Shown here one piece after another: positions 31,173-43,640 of a stretch of DNA of 64,000 bases. Origin of the DNA: Gnetum montanum (Eukaryota > Streptophyta > Gnetopsida > Gnetales > Gnetaceae); NCBI GenBank assembly GCA_015680685.1, contig MNCI01037634.1, forward strand, positions 198,648 through 262,647, written 5' to 3'. The notes beneath the pieces are model-generated. The model did not search any database. It had not been told where the DNA came from and saw nothing but the letters and a program-made list of their open reading frames with translations. How positions within the stretch are numbered: the stretch's first letter is position 1; the number at the start of each line of letters is the position of its first letter. Both the position numbers and the translations under genes were made by a program.

Positions 31173-33659
31173 TATAGCAATTAAAAACATTGGTGGCTAG
31201 AACACCGAGAGGTTACTAGGCATATAGCCTAACCCCGAATCCATGTGAGGGTTGTGTTGGAGCAAATGGAAATGGGATGCCCTAAACAGTCTAGTCGATT
31301 AGATGGGGACTTAATCGATGTACAATAACCTTTTGTAAACAATTGTTTTAAAGATGTTATATATAACTTAAGTGATGAACATAAACTGATAAGCAATTAT
31401 GCAAAATATGGTGATAGCAAAACAAAATGAAACAGGCTTGAGTGAGAGAGTGCATCGTCCCAAGATCGGGGGATTTGATCTTTGTTTGGCTGGAAGACGT
31501 ACAACTGATGCGCAGTGTGGATGGGCACAACTTACAACAAAATAGTATGGTCACAGCTCCTTGACTGTTGCCAATGGTTTGCTGCCAGGAATTGATGAAC
31601 TGATGCTTGCTAGGCAAGGAAAGTGCTACTGTTGGGGTTTGCTATTCGCTAGCCTCCTGCTTGCCAGTCTCTTTATCAAAGCCAATCACCAGAAAGCCAA
31701 ATGCCAAAATACCAACCAACGAGCCAACTGCTAGAAAGGTGATTGCCAAAGCCAACAATGCAAAAATCCCCCCTTTTGAACATTGTTTTCCATGGTATTT
31801 CTAGAGCTAGCAATGAGAGAGAGACGTGGTTTGGATGCCACATGTCCTAGGTCCCACATGGTGCAAACATGAATGTGCCATATTGTTATGTAGTGTTACG
31901 CTGTAGGTTTACATTGATCGTGAACCCACTATGCTGAGATCATACTATTCAAACTGCATGTGCCAGAATCCAAGGAACTACCATATTTGTTACCAGGAAA
32001 ATGCCAACAATGAATGCAAAGTGGAGCCTATGCCCCAGGACCACGTCTTCCCTACTCTTGCGAGTAGGGTCAAGCATAGGGATGAATTTGAGGATAATCA
32101 AGGGATGCAAAACAAAGCAAACTTGCTAATCCTATTTGTTGAAGAGATGCCTATTAGCCCAGGAGATAGAAAATTTGCTGGACTATACGGTCTACCCCTA
32201 GTGCCTCTTTCATGCAAACTGGCCTTATGGCTGGGTGTTACGTTGACTGTGCTGCAGAGGGTGGCAGGAAGGCTTAGAAGCAATTTTGCAAGTGTACATC
32301 TGATGTGCCACGTTGTCTGTAGGATCCATCATGACACTACGCTTGCAGTGATCCTTAACCAAATTTCGGGACTATGCTAAATCATGAGTCCTAAAAATTA
32401 TGGTGTTTCAAGTAGCATAGTCATAGTCTCAAGGTGTTTAGCTATGAAGAATTGATATTTTCATGAAGTCTAAGCCTATTAGGTTAGCTACCATAGTGTC
32501 CTACAAGCTGTGGTGGAGTACGGTGCGTTGGGCAGTGTACAATGGTATCAAGCAATGTCCCAAAGTTCGCCAAGGTGCTAAGTGCGCTCATGTGCAAGGG
32601 TGTCCATAATGCAAGTTCACTCGTTGATTTCTTGAAAATGCCAACCCCCTAAATCATAAAGCACTAGAGTATCTATAGGCCTAGGGTTAGTGTGAATTGT
32701 GGATCGGGTGCCACATGGTAGAGGGGTAGCTGGGACTATGCTAGCCCCAACTACGCTTTCACTTAAGTAAATGGTGTTTTGCTGGTGTGCCCCCAATGGA
32801 CCCTGTGAAACTGCTAGACTGTGACTATGCTACTAATACTACATGCGCAAGTGCTAAAAAAACCATAATGTACCCAAAAATAATGCAAAACAATGCAGTT
32901 TTGGAGACTATGCTCAAGGACTAGACTGCCCACTCTCTTGAGTGGTGTCGAGAGCAAGTACAATTTTGGGGCAAATGGAGGATGCAAATGGAATGCAAAT
33001 TGTTGATCTTGCTTACAGAGGGAATGTTGGAGCTAAGATGCAAGCTGGTGCTAAGCTTGGAGGCTTCTAAAGGTAGTTTCAGTAGACTACACTAAATATG
33101 CTCTAGAGCATAGCCCCATGAGTTAGGAAAATTTTACCAAAAATTGAGTTCCAGTGTAGGATACACTAACTATGCTCTAAAGCATAGTCCTAGAGGTGAG
33201 AGCATAGCCCTAACACTTTGAAAAACCTAGCAAAACTTGATGTCTTTATGCAAACTACACTAACTACGCTTTGGAGTGTAGTAGGAAGTGTAGCCCTAGA
33301 AGTTAGAAAATATGCCAAACTATTTTTTTCATCCCAACCATGCTTAGTAGCTTCTGGCTTGACACTTAGGAAAATTTACAAAACTGGCCATTCTAAGGCT
33401 AACTACACTAACTATGCTCTAGAGCATAGTCCTAGCAAGTTGAGCATAGTTAGAACACTTAGAAAAATTTGCAGCTGTTGTTGACACTTGGAAAATTTTA
33501 CAAAATCTAGACTATTAGTGTCAACTATGCTAATTACACTCTAGAGCATAGTCCTAGTAGTGGGGAATGTAGTCTTAACACTTAGGAAAATTCGCCAAGT
33601 ATTGACACTTCAAAAAATTTAGAGTTGAGACCTAGGAGCCCAAATTTGGTGGTGTTTCA
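31173..33659 (-). repeat. LTR shared by elements C and E
   Basis: Begins (minus strand) TGAAACACCACC at 33659 and ends TTGCTATA at 31173. A PBS adjoins its left end and a polypurine tract its right end, so it serves as 5' LTR of E and 3' LTR of C. It aligns with 44139-45780 over its outer parts but is about 845 bp longer, the excess lying at roughly 31320-32400. Its 33080-33560 part holds five copies of a palindromic block based on ACTATGCTCTAGAGCATAGT. Strong CpG loss is evident. The 31357-31804 and 31931-32380 frames have no counterpart in C's other LTR. Confidence 0.82.
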
Positions 33660-33674
33660 TTAGTCCCTCTTTGT

Positions 33675-35274
33675 TGACATATAGAGGAGTGGCTCAAGAG
33701 ATGTCAACAAAGAACACAAAATATCATAGTAGGCCCAACACCAACATTGCTCATTAGTACCTGACTGAGTGTCACTTCACCATGCTCAAGAGTGCTAAGG
33801 GTAATGGCATGCTAGAGGTAAAGGATGTAGGGAATGTACTAAGGGATGACAAGGGAATGAAATGCAAACAGTGTGAAGCTACAAGATGTGGCACCATGGA
33901 AGGCTTGTCACTAAAATAGTGACCTCTCATCAAAGTGCTTATGAGAGAGTCAATGTCCATGACACCAAAATGGCTTACCCCTAAAATTGTAACCTCTCAT
34001 CAGAGTGCTTATGAGAAGGTTGATGCAAATTCAGGGTTGGATTGGTTGCAAAATTGCAAATTTACTAATTTTACTTAGGGAAATGTCTTGCCCCATTCAT
34101 ATTTTCTCTTTTTTTGGATATGAGAAACCTGCTTTGGGTTCTACACATTACGAGATGCTAGCTGTAGAATGCTTTTTGTCAAGTGGGCTACATGCCACCT
34201 AATGGGCTATGCTTTAGTGCAACTATGTTGCATTTGTAAGATAGGTGTTTCCTCCCCAAGATGAGTTGTGTTACATCCATTGGGCTTTGACCAACCTACA
34301 AAGGCTCCCCATAGGATGTGCTACATTACATCTTCTGTGGGTTTTGTAGTTGATGAAAGAGGGTGCCACATGCATAAGAGGGGTTGCATGCTTGGTGATG
34401 TAGGGGAAGGCAGGGAAATGTAATGTAAAAGGGTAAATGTGAATAAGCAATAGTAGGGTGATAAGGATGTGCACTCTTGATGAATTTAGCTAGTCTAATC
34501 ATGTACACTAGAGTAGTGTGGTGACTTGCTACTATGATGAGCTGCATCTCTACACAACAACCTTCGAGGCTTCATCCTACAAACACAACATAGAGAAAAT
34601 AAGAAAACAACCACATGACATGAGATGAGAGTAAATTGCTAGGTGTGAATGTGTTGCAAATGCTACAATAATTAGGCCAATTGTAAGAGCTTGAGGAGCT
34701 ATAGTAGAAAAACTAGTGCAAGTGCCAAAGTGAGAAGGCTACAAAAGCTCTAGTAGCCACACTAGAGGCGAGCACCTGGAGAGGCCAGCAAAATGGTAGA
34801 GGATGATGGTGATGCAAGTGCTCAAGACTCCACACCAAGGACAAGAGCTTGGAAAGCCAACAAAATGGCAGAGAGCTAGGATGCTGAAAGTGCTCCCAAG
34901 CCTGGAAAATTGTGAGCACTGGAGGATGGTAGCAAAATGACTGGCCCATAGTACTACTAGTACTCTAGTGGGTAGTGCTTATGGTGAGAGCTCCAAGCAA
35001 TAATGAAATAACCAAGGCCAATAATGCTATCCATGTGGCCTAGGGATGGTACTATTGGCAACTGTGGCAAGAGCTTCGAAAGGATAGTAAAATGCCCAAG
35101 GGCATTTCTGGAGGATTAGCAAAATCCCAAGGGCAGTAACATTGCAAATGTTCCAAAGGCCTCTCTTGATGACATGAACTCCACTCTAGAATTGCAGTGC
35201 CTTTTCCCACCCATGAGGTGTGGGCAAATGATGAAGAGTTGAAAGTATTCGTGCTTTCTTGTCTGCAGAACTAT
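33675..35274 (-). other. 3' UTR of element C
   Basis: Non-coding 1.6 kb between the polypurine tract and TR2. The first 60 bases (GTCAACAAAGAACACAAAATATC) match the UTR of B next to its LTR. A 50-bp direct repeat sharing ACCTCTCATCA(A/G)AGTGCTTATGAGA occurs at about 33920 and 33990. I see no gene; small frames at 34005-34949 are not conserved. Confidence 0.6.
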
Positions 35275-35800
35275 GTGTGTTGAATTATGAACCTAGTTTA
35301 AAGTACTAGTAGACCATATGCAATGCTACTTTAGGGTCCTAGCAGACTATGGACCTAGTTTAAGGTCTTGGTAGACCATGATGTGCTAGTTTATGGTCCT
35401 AGCATACTGTCATGTGCCAGTTTAATGTCATAGTAGCCAATGGATATTGTAGCAATTTAACATCATGACCCAAGAACGAGCTATGTCAGTTTAGCATCAT
35501 AGCAAATGAATGTTGTGGATGCTAGTTTTAATGTCATGGCCCAAGGACGTGCTATGCTAGTTTATAGTCATACTGGACTATTGTTATGCAAATTTATAGT
35601 CATATTAGACTATTGATGTAGATGCCAATTTAATGTCATATCAAACATGTTGTGCTAGTTTATAGTCATAGTGGACTAATGCTATGGATGCCAGTTTTAG
35701 CATTGTGGCCCAAGGACATGTTGTGCCAGTTTATCATCGTAGTGAACTTGCTGTGCTAGTTTATAGTCATAGCAAACTATTGCTTACCTTGCATTATTAT
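35275..35800 (-). repeat. Tandem-repeat array 2 of element C (TR2)
   Basis: About twelve degenerate units of the type TAGTTTATAGTCATAGTGGAC, spaced 30-60 bp. They are the CpG-decayed form of the B unit (TAGTTTTACGTCGTAGCGGAC), in the same location after integrase. Confidence 0.8.
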
Positions 35801-37300
35801 TGATGAGGCATTGTGTACTAGGTGTAGTATAGCTTCAGGTATGAGTGGTTCACCGAATTGGCAAATTTGTTGCCATCATGATCAGCAAGCTTGAATGCTC
35901 CATTTTCATAAGCCTTGATGACCAAGAAAGGCCCTTCCCAATTGGCTAAGAATTTATCTACAGGTTTACAAATGGCCTTGAGGACTAGGTTTTCCTCCTT
36001 GATTAGGTGCTGATGCTAATTGTGATGGTGCTTCTACCATTATGTTTGTTAGTACCACTCAATTTGACAAAGCATTTGCATGCACTCCTCCTCTATTGAG
36101 TCAAGGTTGATGGTTCTCAACTCATCATTTTGAGCTTTGTTGATGACGCTTGAGGGGATTACACAAAGTGATGGGACCTACAATTCAAGAGGCAAGATGG
36201 CTTTAGATCCATAAACCAAACTATATAGCATCTTACCTCTCACAGTTCATCATGTCATGCAATAGGCCTAGAGTGTGTAGATCAGATGCTCATGCCATCG
36301 TCATTTGCTACGGTTGAGCATCTTCTTTAAAAGATTGATGACGACTTTTTTGTGGCCTCCGCTTGGCCATTCACTTGCATGTAGTAGGGTGACAAGAAGG
36401 AATGTTTGATCTCAAAGAACTCACAAAAGTCTTTGCTCTTAGCACTACTAAACTGTGGCCCATTGTTTATGACTATGGTCATGGGTAAACCAAAATAGGA
36501 CACTATGTTATCAAGTATGAATTTGCAAGCCTATTGCGATGTAGTCCTCCTAAGGGGAATAGCTTCAACCTTAAACCTATCTACAAACCTATTGCGATGT
36601 AGTACTCAATGATAGTTATAATGAAGCTATGTCCTATGGAGAACAAAGGCGTTATAGGTCCTATGATGTTCAACCCCCAATGTTGGAATGGCCATGTGAT
36701 CTACATTATATGCAACTCAGCAAGTGGCATGTGCATGAGGTTACCATGCTATTGACACATGTTGCACATCTTGACCTTGGAGATGCAATTGCGCTCCATG
36801 TATGCCCAATAATAGCCTAAGCACTTAATCATCCTAGCCATTACCCTGGGTGCTATGTGGCCTCCGTAGAGTCCCTCGTGGACATGTTCAATGATCATCT
36901 AAGCTTCACTTTCACTAATGCATGTTAACAATATCCCATCGTAGGATTCGTAGCACAAAGTGCTATCACCTATAATAATGTACTACTATGATCATTTCCA
37001 CATAATATCTTTTTGAGCATGGTTAGATGCTACGAAGGTTCACCCTGTAGAAGGTACGATTTGATGACTTTGTAACACTCTACTATGTAAGTTATGCTTA
37101 CTATGGCTATGGATGTGATCTTAGTTGTTTGCGTGATAGGCATAGTGCAATCTACCACCGTGGTGGATAATGCACGAAACATTTTAGATGCAATGCTTAA
37201 GGCTAATGCAACTAATGCATCAATAATGGAGTTTTTGTTGTGGGGGATATGCTAGAAATCAATGGTTGCAAATTGCTTAGGCAAGTGCTTCGCCAAGTCA
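35801..37300 (-). pseudogene. Element C integrase (decayed)
   Basis: Aligns base by base with 13800-15290 of B but has no long frame. Two catalytic Asp codons have become Asn by G-to-A changes: WGLNIIG near 36690 (B has WGLDIIG) and VINNGPQF near 36460 (B has TDNGPQF). The Glu in NGQAEAT remains near 36365. A local duplication of TACAAACCTATTGCGATGTAGT-type sequence is at 36525-36605. Non-functional. Confidence 0.8.
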
Positions 37301-38150
37301 TAATAAGGTTTCAAGTGTTGGGCTTTATAAGCGTAAACCTTTGTGACTTGGTTGATGACTAGTTGCAAGTTACCTCAGACTACAAAGTTTTGTATCCCTA
37401 GGTTATGAGCTACTAAGATACCCTAGAGGAGACCTTCATACTTTGCAACATTGTTAGTGCATGGTAAGGTGAAATGATATGTGAGAATCAGATCTCCCTG
37501 GAGGGGAAGGTGATTACAATAGTGACACTACCTCCTTGAGAGGTTGAAGCATCATCAAAGTGTAAAAGTATCTCAAAGTTGTCAGGCACTTAACTTATGC
37601 TAGTGACATGCTCATCTAGAAATTTCAAATCTATCATTGCTTGGTTATCGATTGGGGAAGCCATAAGTTGTGTAACTATTGCCTGACCTTTGGTTGATGC
37701 TTGTGTAATGTAATGTAGGTCAAACTCCATGGTTATTACTTTCCAACATGCGATGCAACTACTCTCATATATATTTGTTGTAATGGCTTAGAGTACATTG
37801 CTTTTGTAGATGATGTTTACTTTGCTACAGAAAAGATAATGCCTCCATTTCTTAAGTGCAAAGACTAAGGTGAGGCAAGTATTTTTCACATCATTATACT
37901 TTGCTTTGTAGGCTACTAATGCATGGCTTAGGTAGTATATGGGAACCTATGTGCCATTGTCTCACTTTTGATAAAGTAAACAGGTGATGGACACATTTGA
38001 CGTAGCAAGGTAGATGTAGAAATATTTATCTCCTTGTGGAGGGTAGACCATTGGAAGTTGAGCTAGCTCCTATTTAAGGTTGTCAAATGCCTCTTGGCAT
38101 TGAGCTGTCCACTTAAAGTGGACTCTCTTTTTGAGCAAGTGTTGCATGGG
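37301..38150 (-). pseudogene. Element C RNase H region (decayed)
   Basis: Matches 15300-16100 of B, e.g. the complement of CTACAGAAAAGATAATGCCT at about 37831. Both RNase H domains can be traced, but many stops and small deletions are present. Confidence 0.72.
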
Positions 38151-38720
38151 CTACAACTTATTGGTCAACCGTGCAATAAATTGGTGTATGAATTGTAATT
38201 TTCCTTGTAATCCTCATAACTCCTTAAGGTTGGCTGGTGATGCTAAGTTCGTAACGGCCTTAACCTTATTGAGGTCTACACGTATGCCTACTTTGGATAC
38301 TACAAAACCTAGCATGCAGCCCATCTTGATGCTGAAGACACATTTCTTAGGATTTAACCTAAGTTGGTGCTTGAGGCAACATTTAAGCATAAGGCCTAAA
38401 TCACCTACATGGTTGTGTGATGCTTTGGATTTAACTACTATATTATACACATAATCATTAAGTAGACCTAATAGGTAATCGCTAAAAATGTACTTCATGG
38501 CTCATTGATAGGTCAATTTTATGTTCTTAAGTCTAAAGGGCATCATTGTGTAGCAAAATGTACCACAAGGGGTCATGAAGGTAGTACTAAGCTGGTGCTT
38601 TGGGTTGATCTGAATTTGGTTGTAACTCGAGAACCCATCCATGAAGGAAAACAAGGCATGACCAACCATGGTATTGATTAATTGATCAATACTAGGCAAC
38701 AAAAAGTCATCTTTAACTGG
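38151..38720 (-). pseudogene. Element C reverse transcriptase fragment
   Basis: Frames 38702-38502 and 38498-38214 keep LPSIDQLINT, FMDGFSSYNQIQINPKHQ, TMMPFRLKN, YIFSDYLLGLLNDY and LNPKKCVF. The catalytic YVDD of the family is YVYN here, so activity is lost. Upstream of 38702 the match to B stops abruptly, which marks a deletion of the first RT motifs, the pre-RT segment and most of the antisense gene. Confidence 0.82.
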
Positions 38721-38739
38721 TGGGAGTTGGGCTTTTGAG

Positions 38740-39165
38740 ATATTTACTCACCACATAGTAATTAGTGGTTCTCCAGAGTGGGAGATTAACATGCCCTCAG
38801 GGGAGGCTTCATCTGCCATGTTTTCTAGTAGCCATCCACATGCACTATCGTGGACGAAGAAAAGACCCTTGCAGGTGTTGAATTCAGCCAAGAAGATGAG
38901 ATGCCACTATTAGAGGTTGAGATCCTTCGATGCTTAAAGGAGGGCCTTAATAACCTACCTCTAGACATGGTCGATGAGGGATCCTCTTAGGTTAGTTCTT
39001 TGTGTTGCTTTTTTATGCTTTTTCTTATTAGGTTGCATATCATACATTTGCTTATAGTTTTATGTTGTTGTTGTTGTTGTTGTTGATAGGCACTAGGCAA
39101 TGTTGTAGGCCCCAGTAGCATGGCGAAAGAAGAGGAGCCTCCACCCCCACCTAGCGCCACCAGTT
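38740..39165 (+). pseudogene. Remnant 3' end of the antisense gene in element C
   Basis: Plus-strand similarity to the last two exons of the B gene: GLNNLPLDMVDEGSS aligns with GLDKLPFTAEAGPSQ, with GVEFSQEDEMPLLEVEIL before it. A donor-like GTTAGT at about 38990 sits where B's intron 7 begins, and an acceptor-like CACTAG lies near 39097. The final exon (AKEEEPPPPPSATS then TAA near 39166) is acidic/Pro-rich. It shows the gene was already in the family before C decayed. Confidence 0.6.
39062..39086. repeat. (TTG)n microsatellite
   Basis: About seven to eight TTG repeats inside the last intron of the antisense-gene remnant. Confidence 0.9.
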
Positions 39166-39989
39166 AAGCAGATCTTGATGTAGCCCTATCACTGGGCATT
39201 TTTGTATTTTTATGTATTTTTACTGTGTAATGTAGATGATCATGTGATATATTGTTATGAGATGTAGTGACATTTTGCCACATGGAGTGTATGATGAGCA
39301 AACTTTCATATCTATTTGCTATGTGTTTGATGTTAAGTATGTAATGAGTTGATGTGTTTAGGTAGTAGAAATTGCTAGGTTTTGGGCCATTTTGAGCCAC
39401 GTGTGTAGATAACATTTCGATAGTTTTAGGCCATTCTGGGCCCTAGCGATAATTTAAGGCCTTCTCGGGCCATGTGTTGAAAGGAAAAGTGTTTCTGGTT
39501 TTAGGCCATGATGGGCCATACCAGTAGTTTTAGGTAATTCCGGGCCATGCGATAAAGGGAGATTTAATCACCATTTTTATGTCATGGTGGGCCATCTAAT
39601 AATTTAAGGCCTTTTGGGTCATAGGATGTCAATTTAAGGCCATGGTGGGTTGCGTATTTTTGTAACTTTGGAATTTATGATGTTTATGTACTTTGAAGTT
39701 TTTTTTGTGTAAGCTAACTACTAAAAAGTAATGAAGCAAAACGTAAACTTAGCAAAAATGCATGAACAAGGGAACTAAGCACATAAAAAAAGCAAAAAAT
39801 GTACAAATGTGAACAACCAAGCTAATGTAAAATGTAAACAAAATGCAAGTGGGAAAAATGTGTGGTAGTGGGGCAAGCTAGTGCCCAGTGCTTAGTGCAC
39901 CAAGGGAATTCCTTAGCTATGAAATTATTTCTTAATTCGATGTGGGTTAGGCAGTGCATAAGGCCTATAGGGTATAATAGAGTATTTAC
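39166..39989 (-). repeat. Spacer with tandem-repeat array 1 of element C (TR1)
   Basis: Array at about 39395-39660: six or seven copies of TTTTAGGCCAT(G/T)(A/C)TGGGCC with variants. It sits between the protease and the antisense remnant, as in A and B. The flanks (39166-39394 and 39661-39989) are AT-rich and show no gene. Confidence 0.78.
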
Positions 39990-40770
39990 CCTAACCTTCG
40001 TCAGCTATGTTGAAGGCTAGTTCTACCCACAAAGAATCTTTTGAAGCATCAGGGACTTTTATTGGCTCTTCAGGTTGGTCTGCTTCACATTTTTCACCTT
40101 CGTCCTCTACAGGAGATGTGTCATTAGGGAACTCCACCTCGAACCCATGTTCAACATCAATGTTGCTAATAGTCAGAGGGGCTACATTATAACCATGTAT
40201 GATAACCTCTCCACCTTCATATGGAAGGTGGATTTCCTAATGGATTGGGGAGGAGATGGTCCATAGCTAAGCTAACCAGGGCCTACCCAAGATCAAGTTA
40301 AAACTTGGCATGTCCTCAACCACTATGAATTTAGTGGTGGTGGGGAATTGCTCCCCTACCATGAAGGCTATCACGATAGTTCCCCTTACGACAATACCTG
40401 ATCTATTGAAGGATTTAAGGCATGTTTTCTTTGTTGGTTTGATTTGTTTAGTAAGACCCAGCTTATCAACAACTATGTACGGGATGACGTTGGTTGCCAT
40501 CCCATCATCAACAGCACCCTACAAATTTTGCATTCCCCCACGCGAATGATGATAAACATCAATGTGGTAATGACTTGACCCTTCTCAAGGAACACCTTAA
40601 TCACCTCATCACGAAATTCCAGGGGTGTTAAACTTGATTCTTATAGAGGAGGAGGCAACATCATAGCATGAATGGACTATTCATCCACTAGGATGTCCCC
40701 CGTGATAGGAATGGAGGTTAACATGTGCACTAATGCTTCACAGTGGGTAGAGGAGGTAATTACCAAGTCA
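39990..40770 (-). pseudogene. Element C protease (decayed)
   Basis: The frame 40500-40267 reads ATNVIPYIVVDKLGL, VEDMPSFNLILGRPWLA and aligns with the proteases of A and B. The catalytic loop upstream (DDGMATNVIP at about 40512-40483) still has its Asp but is next to a frame break. Downstream (40260-39990) the HLPYEGGEVIIHG block can be traced. Confidence 0.75.
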
Positions 40771-43640
40771 TATAGGCTTAATTTTGTATTTTTTTTATTT
40801 TAAATCCTACTTGACCTATGCCAATGCGTCAAGGAAATCTTTTCTACTATTTTCTACCTTGTTGTTGGTGGCCTTCATCTCCTCCATGCAGCCTAAGAGA
40901 CGAATCTTGCGTGGAGGACATTTGGGCCTTACTTGCCTTGTTTTCTTTAGAGCATCACCACTCTATTGTTGGTTGTTAGTTGATGGAGCCTCAATGCTTT
41001 GTTACTACTTGCTTGTTGTTGCAACCTCCTCGATTGATTAAGCCATTGGAATAGAAGATAAGGGGATAGGCTTTAGTGGGCCTAATGCCCTTTGGTCTTG
41101 GTGCTACCTAAGCATTCAATCGGCAAGGTGCTCGTTGGGCCTTCTAGGTTGTCATCTTGGTTGTCTGTTGGTATTGGCTGCATGATGATGCCTTGGATGA
41201 GCAAGAACTGATGCATTATCCACCACCGAACCCCCAATACGCGAAGAGCCTGCACGTTGCAACGCCCTTATGATAAAAAGGTGTTTAAGCTATTACGACT
41301 ACAACGTCATGTGGGGCCCTAACCACAAAGGGTGTTATGAATGCCTAAGGTAGTGCCTTAATGATAAAAGGGGTCCTTGAACTAGTTGGCATCAAGGAGG
41401 CCCCAATGTTTCCAAAGGGTACACAAACCATGAATGGTTCCTACACCAGTTCCGAGTCATCATCAATGCTACCCTACACCACTTGCATTGAGAGGATCCT
41501 TATAAACCCCCATTGATTGGTTCTGGGGATACACCAAGTTGGTTGCATCAAGGACCAACTCATCCTTATCAATCATGCATTGAATATCATCCTACAAAGC
41601 CATGCAAAATTTTGTATCATGATCTTGTAGCTGATGATATTGGCAAAATTGATCCAACCTAAAATGCTTAGGGACTGAAGGCTCATTAGGTAGTGTAGTC
41701 AAAGGATTTTTGAAGAGCTCGCAATATTAATCATGCTGCTTGCAAGCATTCTTAGACTTCTGCTTGTACTAGATTCACCCTGCATGGAGCAACTAGTCCA
41801 AGAGCTCTGACTGCTTGATAGGCAATGGTGTGTACTTCAAGCGATTCTTTCACTCAAAGTTAGGCTGTGTGGTAGCTAGTTTTATGACCGCCAATGATGC
41901 AAGCTAGTTGTTTGCCACTATGCTAGAGCCAACCACCTTCTTGTTGTTGGCTGAGGCCTTGGGCGACTTGGCTGTTGTTTTCATGTTGGCTAGCTTAGCC
42001 TCATTGGCCACCATTGAAATAGTTGTGGTTTCTTACCTGCCTTTGTCCTTGTCCTTGTCCTTCTTTATATGTAGGTTTTTGTAGGCCATGTAGGCTAGAT
42101 CCTTGCTAGCCTCCATGGCATCCTAAATGCTCTTGGTTTGAGCAAACGCTTGACTTAATGATTGTAGGGTAAGGTAGTACAGTTTTGACTTGATGAAATT
42201 GTTTACTATGCCTTTGAAGATGACCAACAAGTGTGTTTCTATGATGGGCTTATGGATCTCGCTAAGTGATGTGCATCATCCTTGAATGAATTTTTACATG
42301 GGCTCCAAGTAACCCTTCCTAATTTACATTAGTTGTTCTAGGATTGCCTTAGGCCTCAAGTTATACTTAAAGCAAGTGACAAATTGGGTAAGCAATTCCT
42401 CTAAAGAAGAGATGGAGGCCCTAGGGAGAACACAGTACCAATCTAGTGCCTTGTTGGTCAGGAACATGGCAAACACATTGATGATGGAATTTGGCCATGC
42501 CTACAGTAGAAGGCATTCTAATCAAAAAGTTATCAAATGGGCGTTAGGTCCCCTTCACCATTGTATTTAATGAATTGGAAGAGTGGGACCTTGGTAGGCA
42601 ATGCTAATGGTGGGACTACAAGACTAATTAGATCATCCTGATAGAAGTCCATCACATGGATAACTTCAGAGGAGGCAGCCTTGAGCCACTTGATGTCTTC
42701 GATGAGGCTTTAGATCAGCTAGAATGCTTGACCTAGGCTAGGTGCGGTTGAAGTAGGCTATGTGGGTTATGTTGCCCACTATGGTTGTTGGGTGGTCCAT
42801 GACCCAACTTTGGGCTATGTGACCATACATGATGCCTGTTGCATGGGCTATGCCATCGACATAGCACTTGGGCCCCACCATCGATTTGTGGGCTAGGTCT
42901 TCGTAAAGGGTGTCGACCCAATAGGTGGAACAAAGGATGCTTGAATCATGTATGATGAGAGAGGAACATGCATGGTCTGCACGTAGGGTTGCGTAGGTGC
43001 AATAGTTGCTGGTACGGAAGGCTAGATAGGCTTAACAGGCTGAATGGGCTGAACAAGTTGGACAAGGATGATGGAAGGCATGCTAAAGGAAAGGCTAAAA
43101 GGTAGAGTGACATCTTGATGCATCTGTTGTACTAGGTGAGTTTCCACTGCAGGCATTGACCTAGACGATGACATCGAGCTACAAGACTGCAAAGGAACAA
43201 AAGTAGAGGCTGTATGCTAGAATGAGGCATGGAATGGGTATTCATGCTCATATTAAACCTTGAACTTGTCTGGCTCCTCCTAGAGGGGCTCCCGTAGTCC
43301 ATCCCTGCCTCACGGCCCATGTTGTAGATGAGGTTTTCTAGCATCCATTCATAGTTTTCCGTGAGTAGGATAAAGTCAAAATTGAAAGGGAACCATTCCC
43401 TCTCATTACAATGCATGCGCTCATAACTACATTTAACTTCCATTTCTTAGTGGTCTAAGGGCAAACCCATTTCAAGTTTTGTGTAAATGAAGTTATATTG
43501 CTCATATTTGAGCACCATGACCTTGGGAGGCAAGTTACACTATTGGAAAGATTACCTCTATGCCAAGATAGGGACCCCAACCCCAAGAAGGTCCATTTGG
43601 ATTTCCTACTAAATGAGCTAGACAACAACTGTGCTTGAGG
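40771..43640 (-). pseudogene. Element C gag (decayed)
   Basis: Collinear with gag of B. The Retrotrans_gag region is near 42300-42660 (complement of TGACAAATTGGGTAAGCAATTCCTC), and the Cys/His motif region is near 41590-41650. The N-terminal frame 43443-43132 and the Pro/His-rich region at 42733-43130 correspond to the low-complexity start of B gag. Because B has an assembly gap in gag, C (around 42000-42250) is the only complete view of that part. Confidence 0.72.

Noticed and set aside
31931-32380. 149-codon plus-strand frame in the C/E LTR
   Set aside because: No counterpart in the other C LTR, no recognisable domain, and low conservation; kept only as part of the extra-segment finding.
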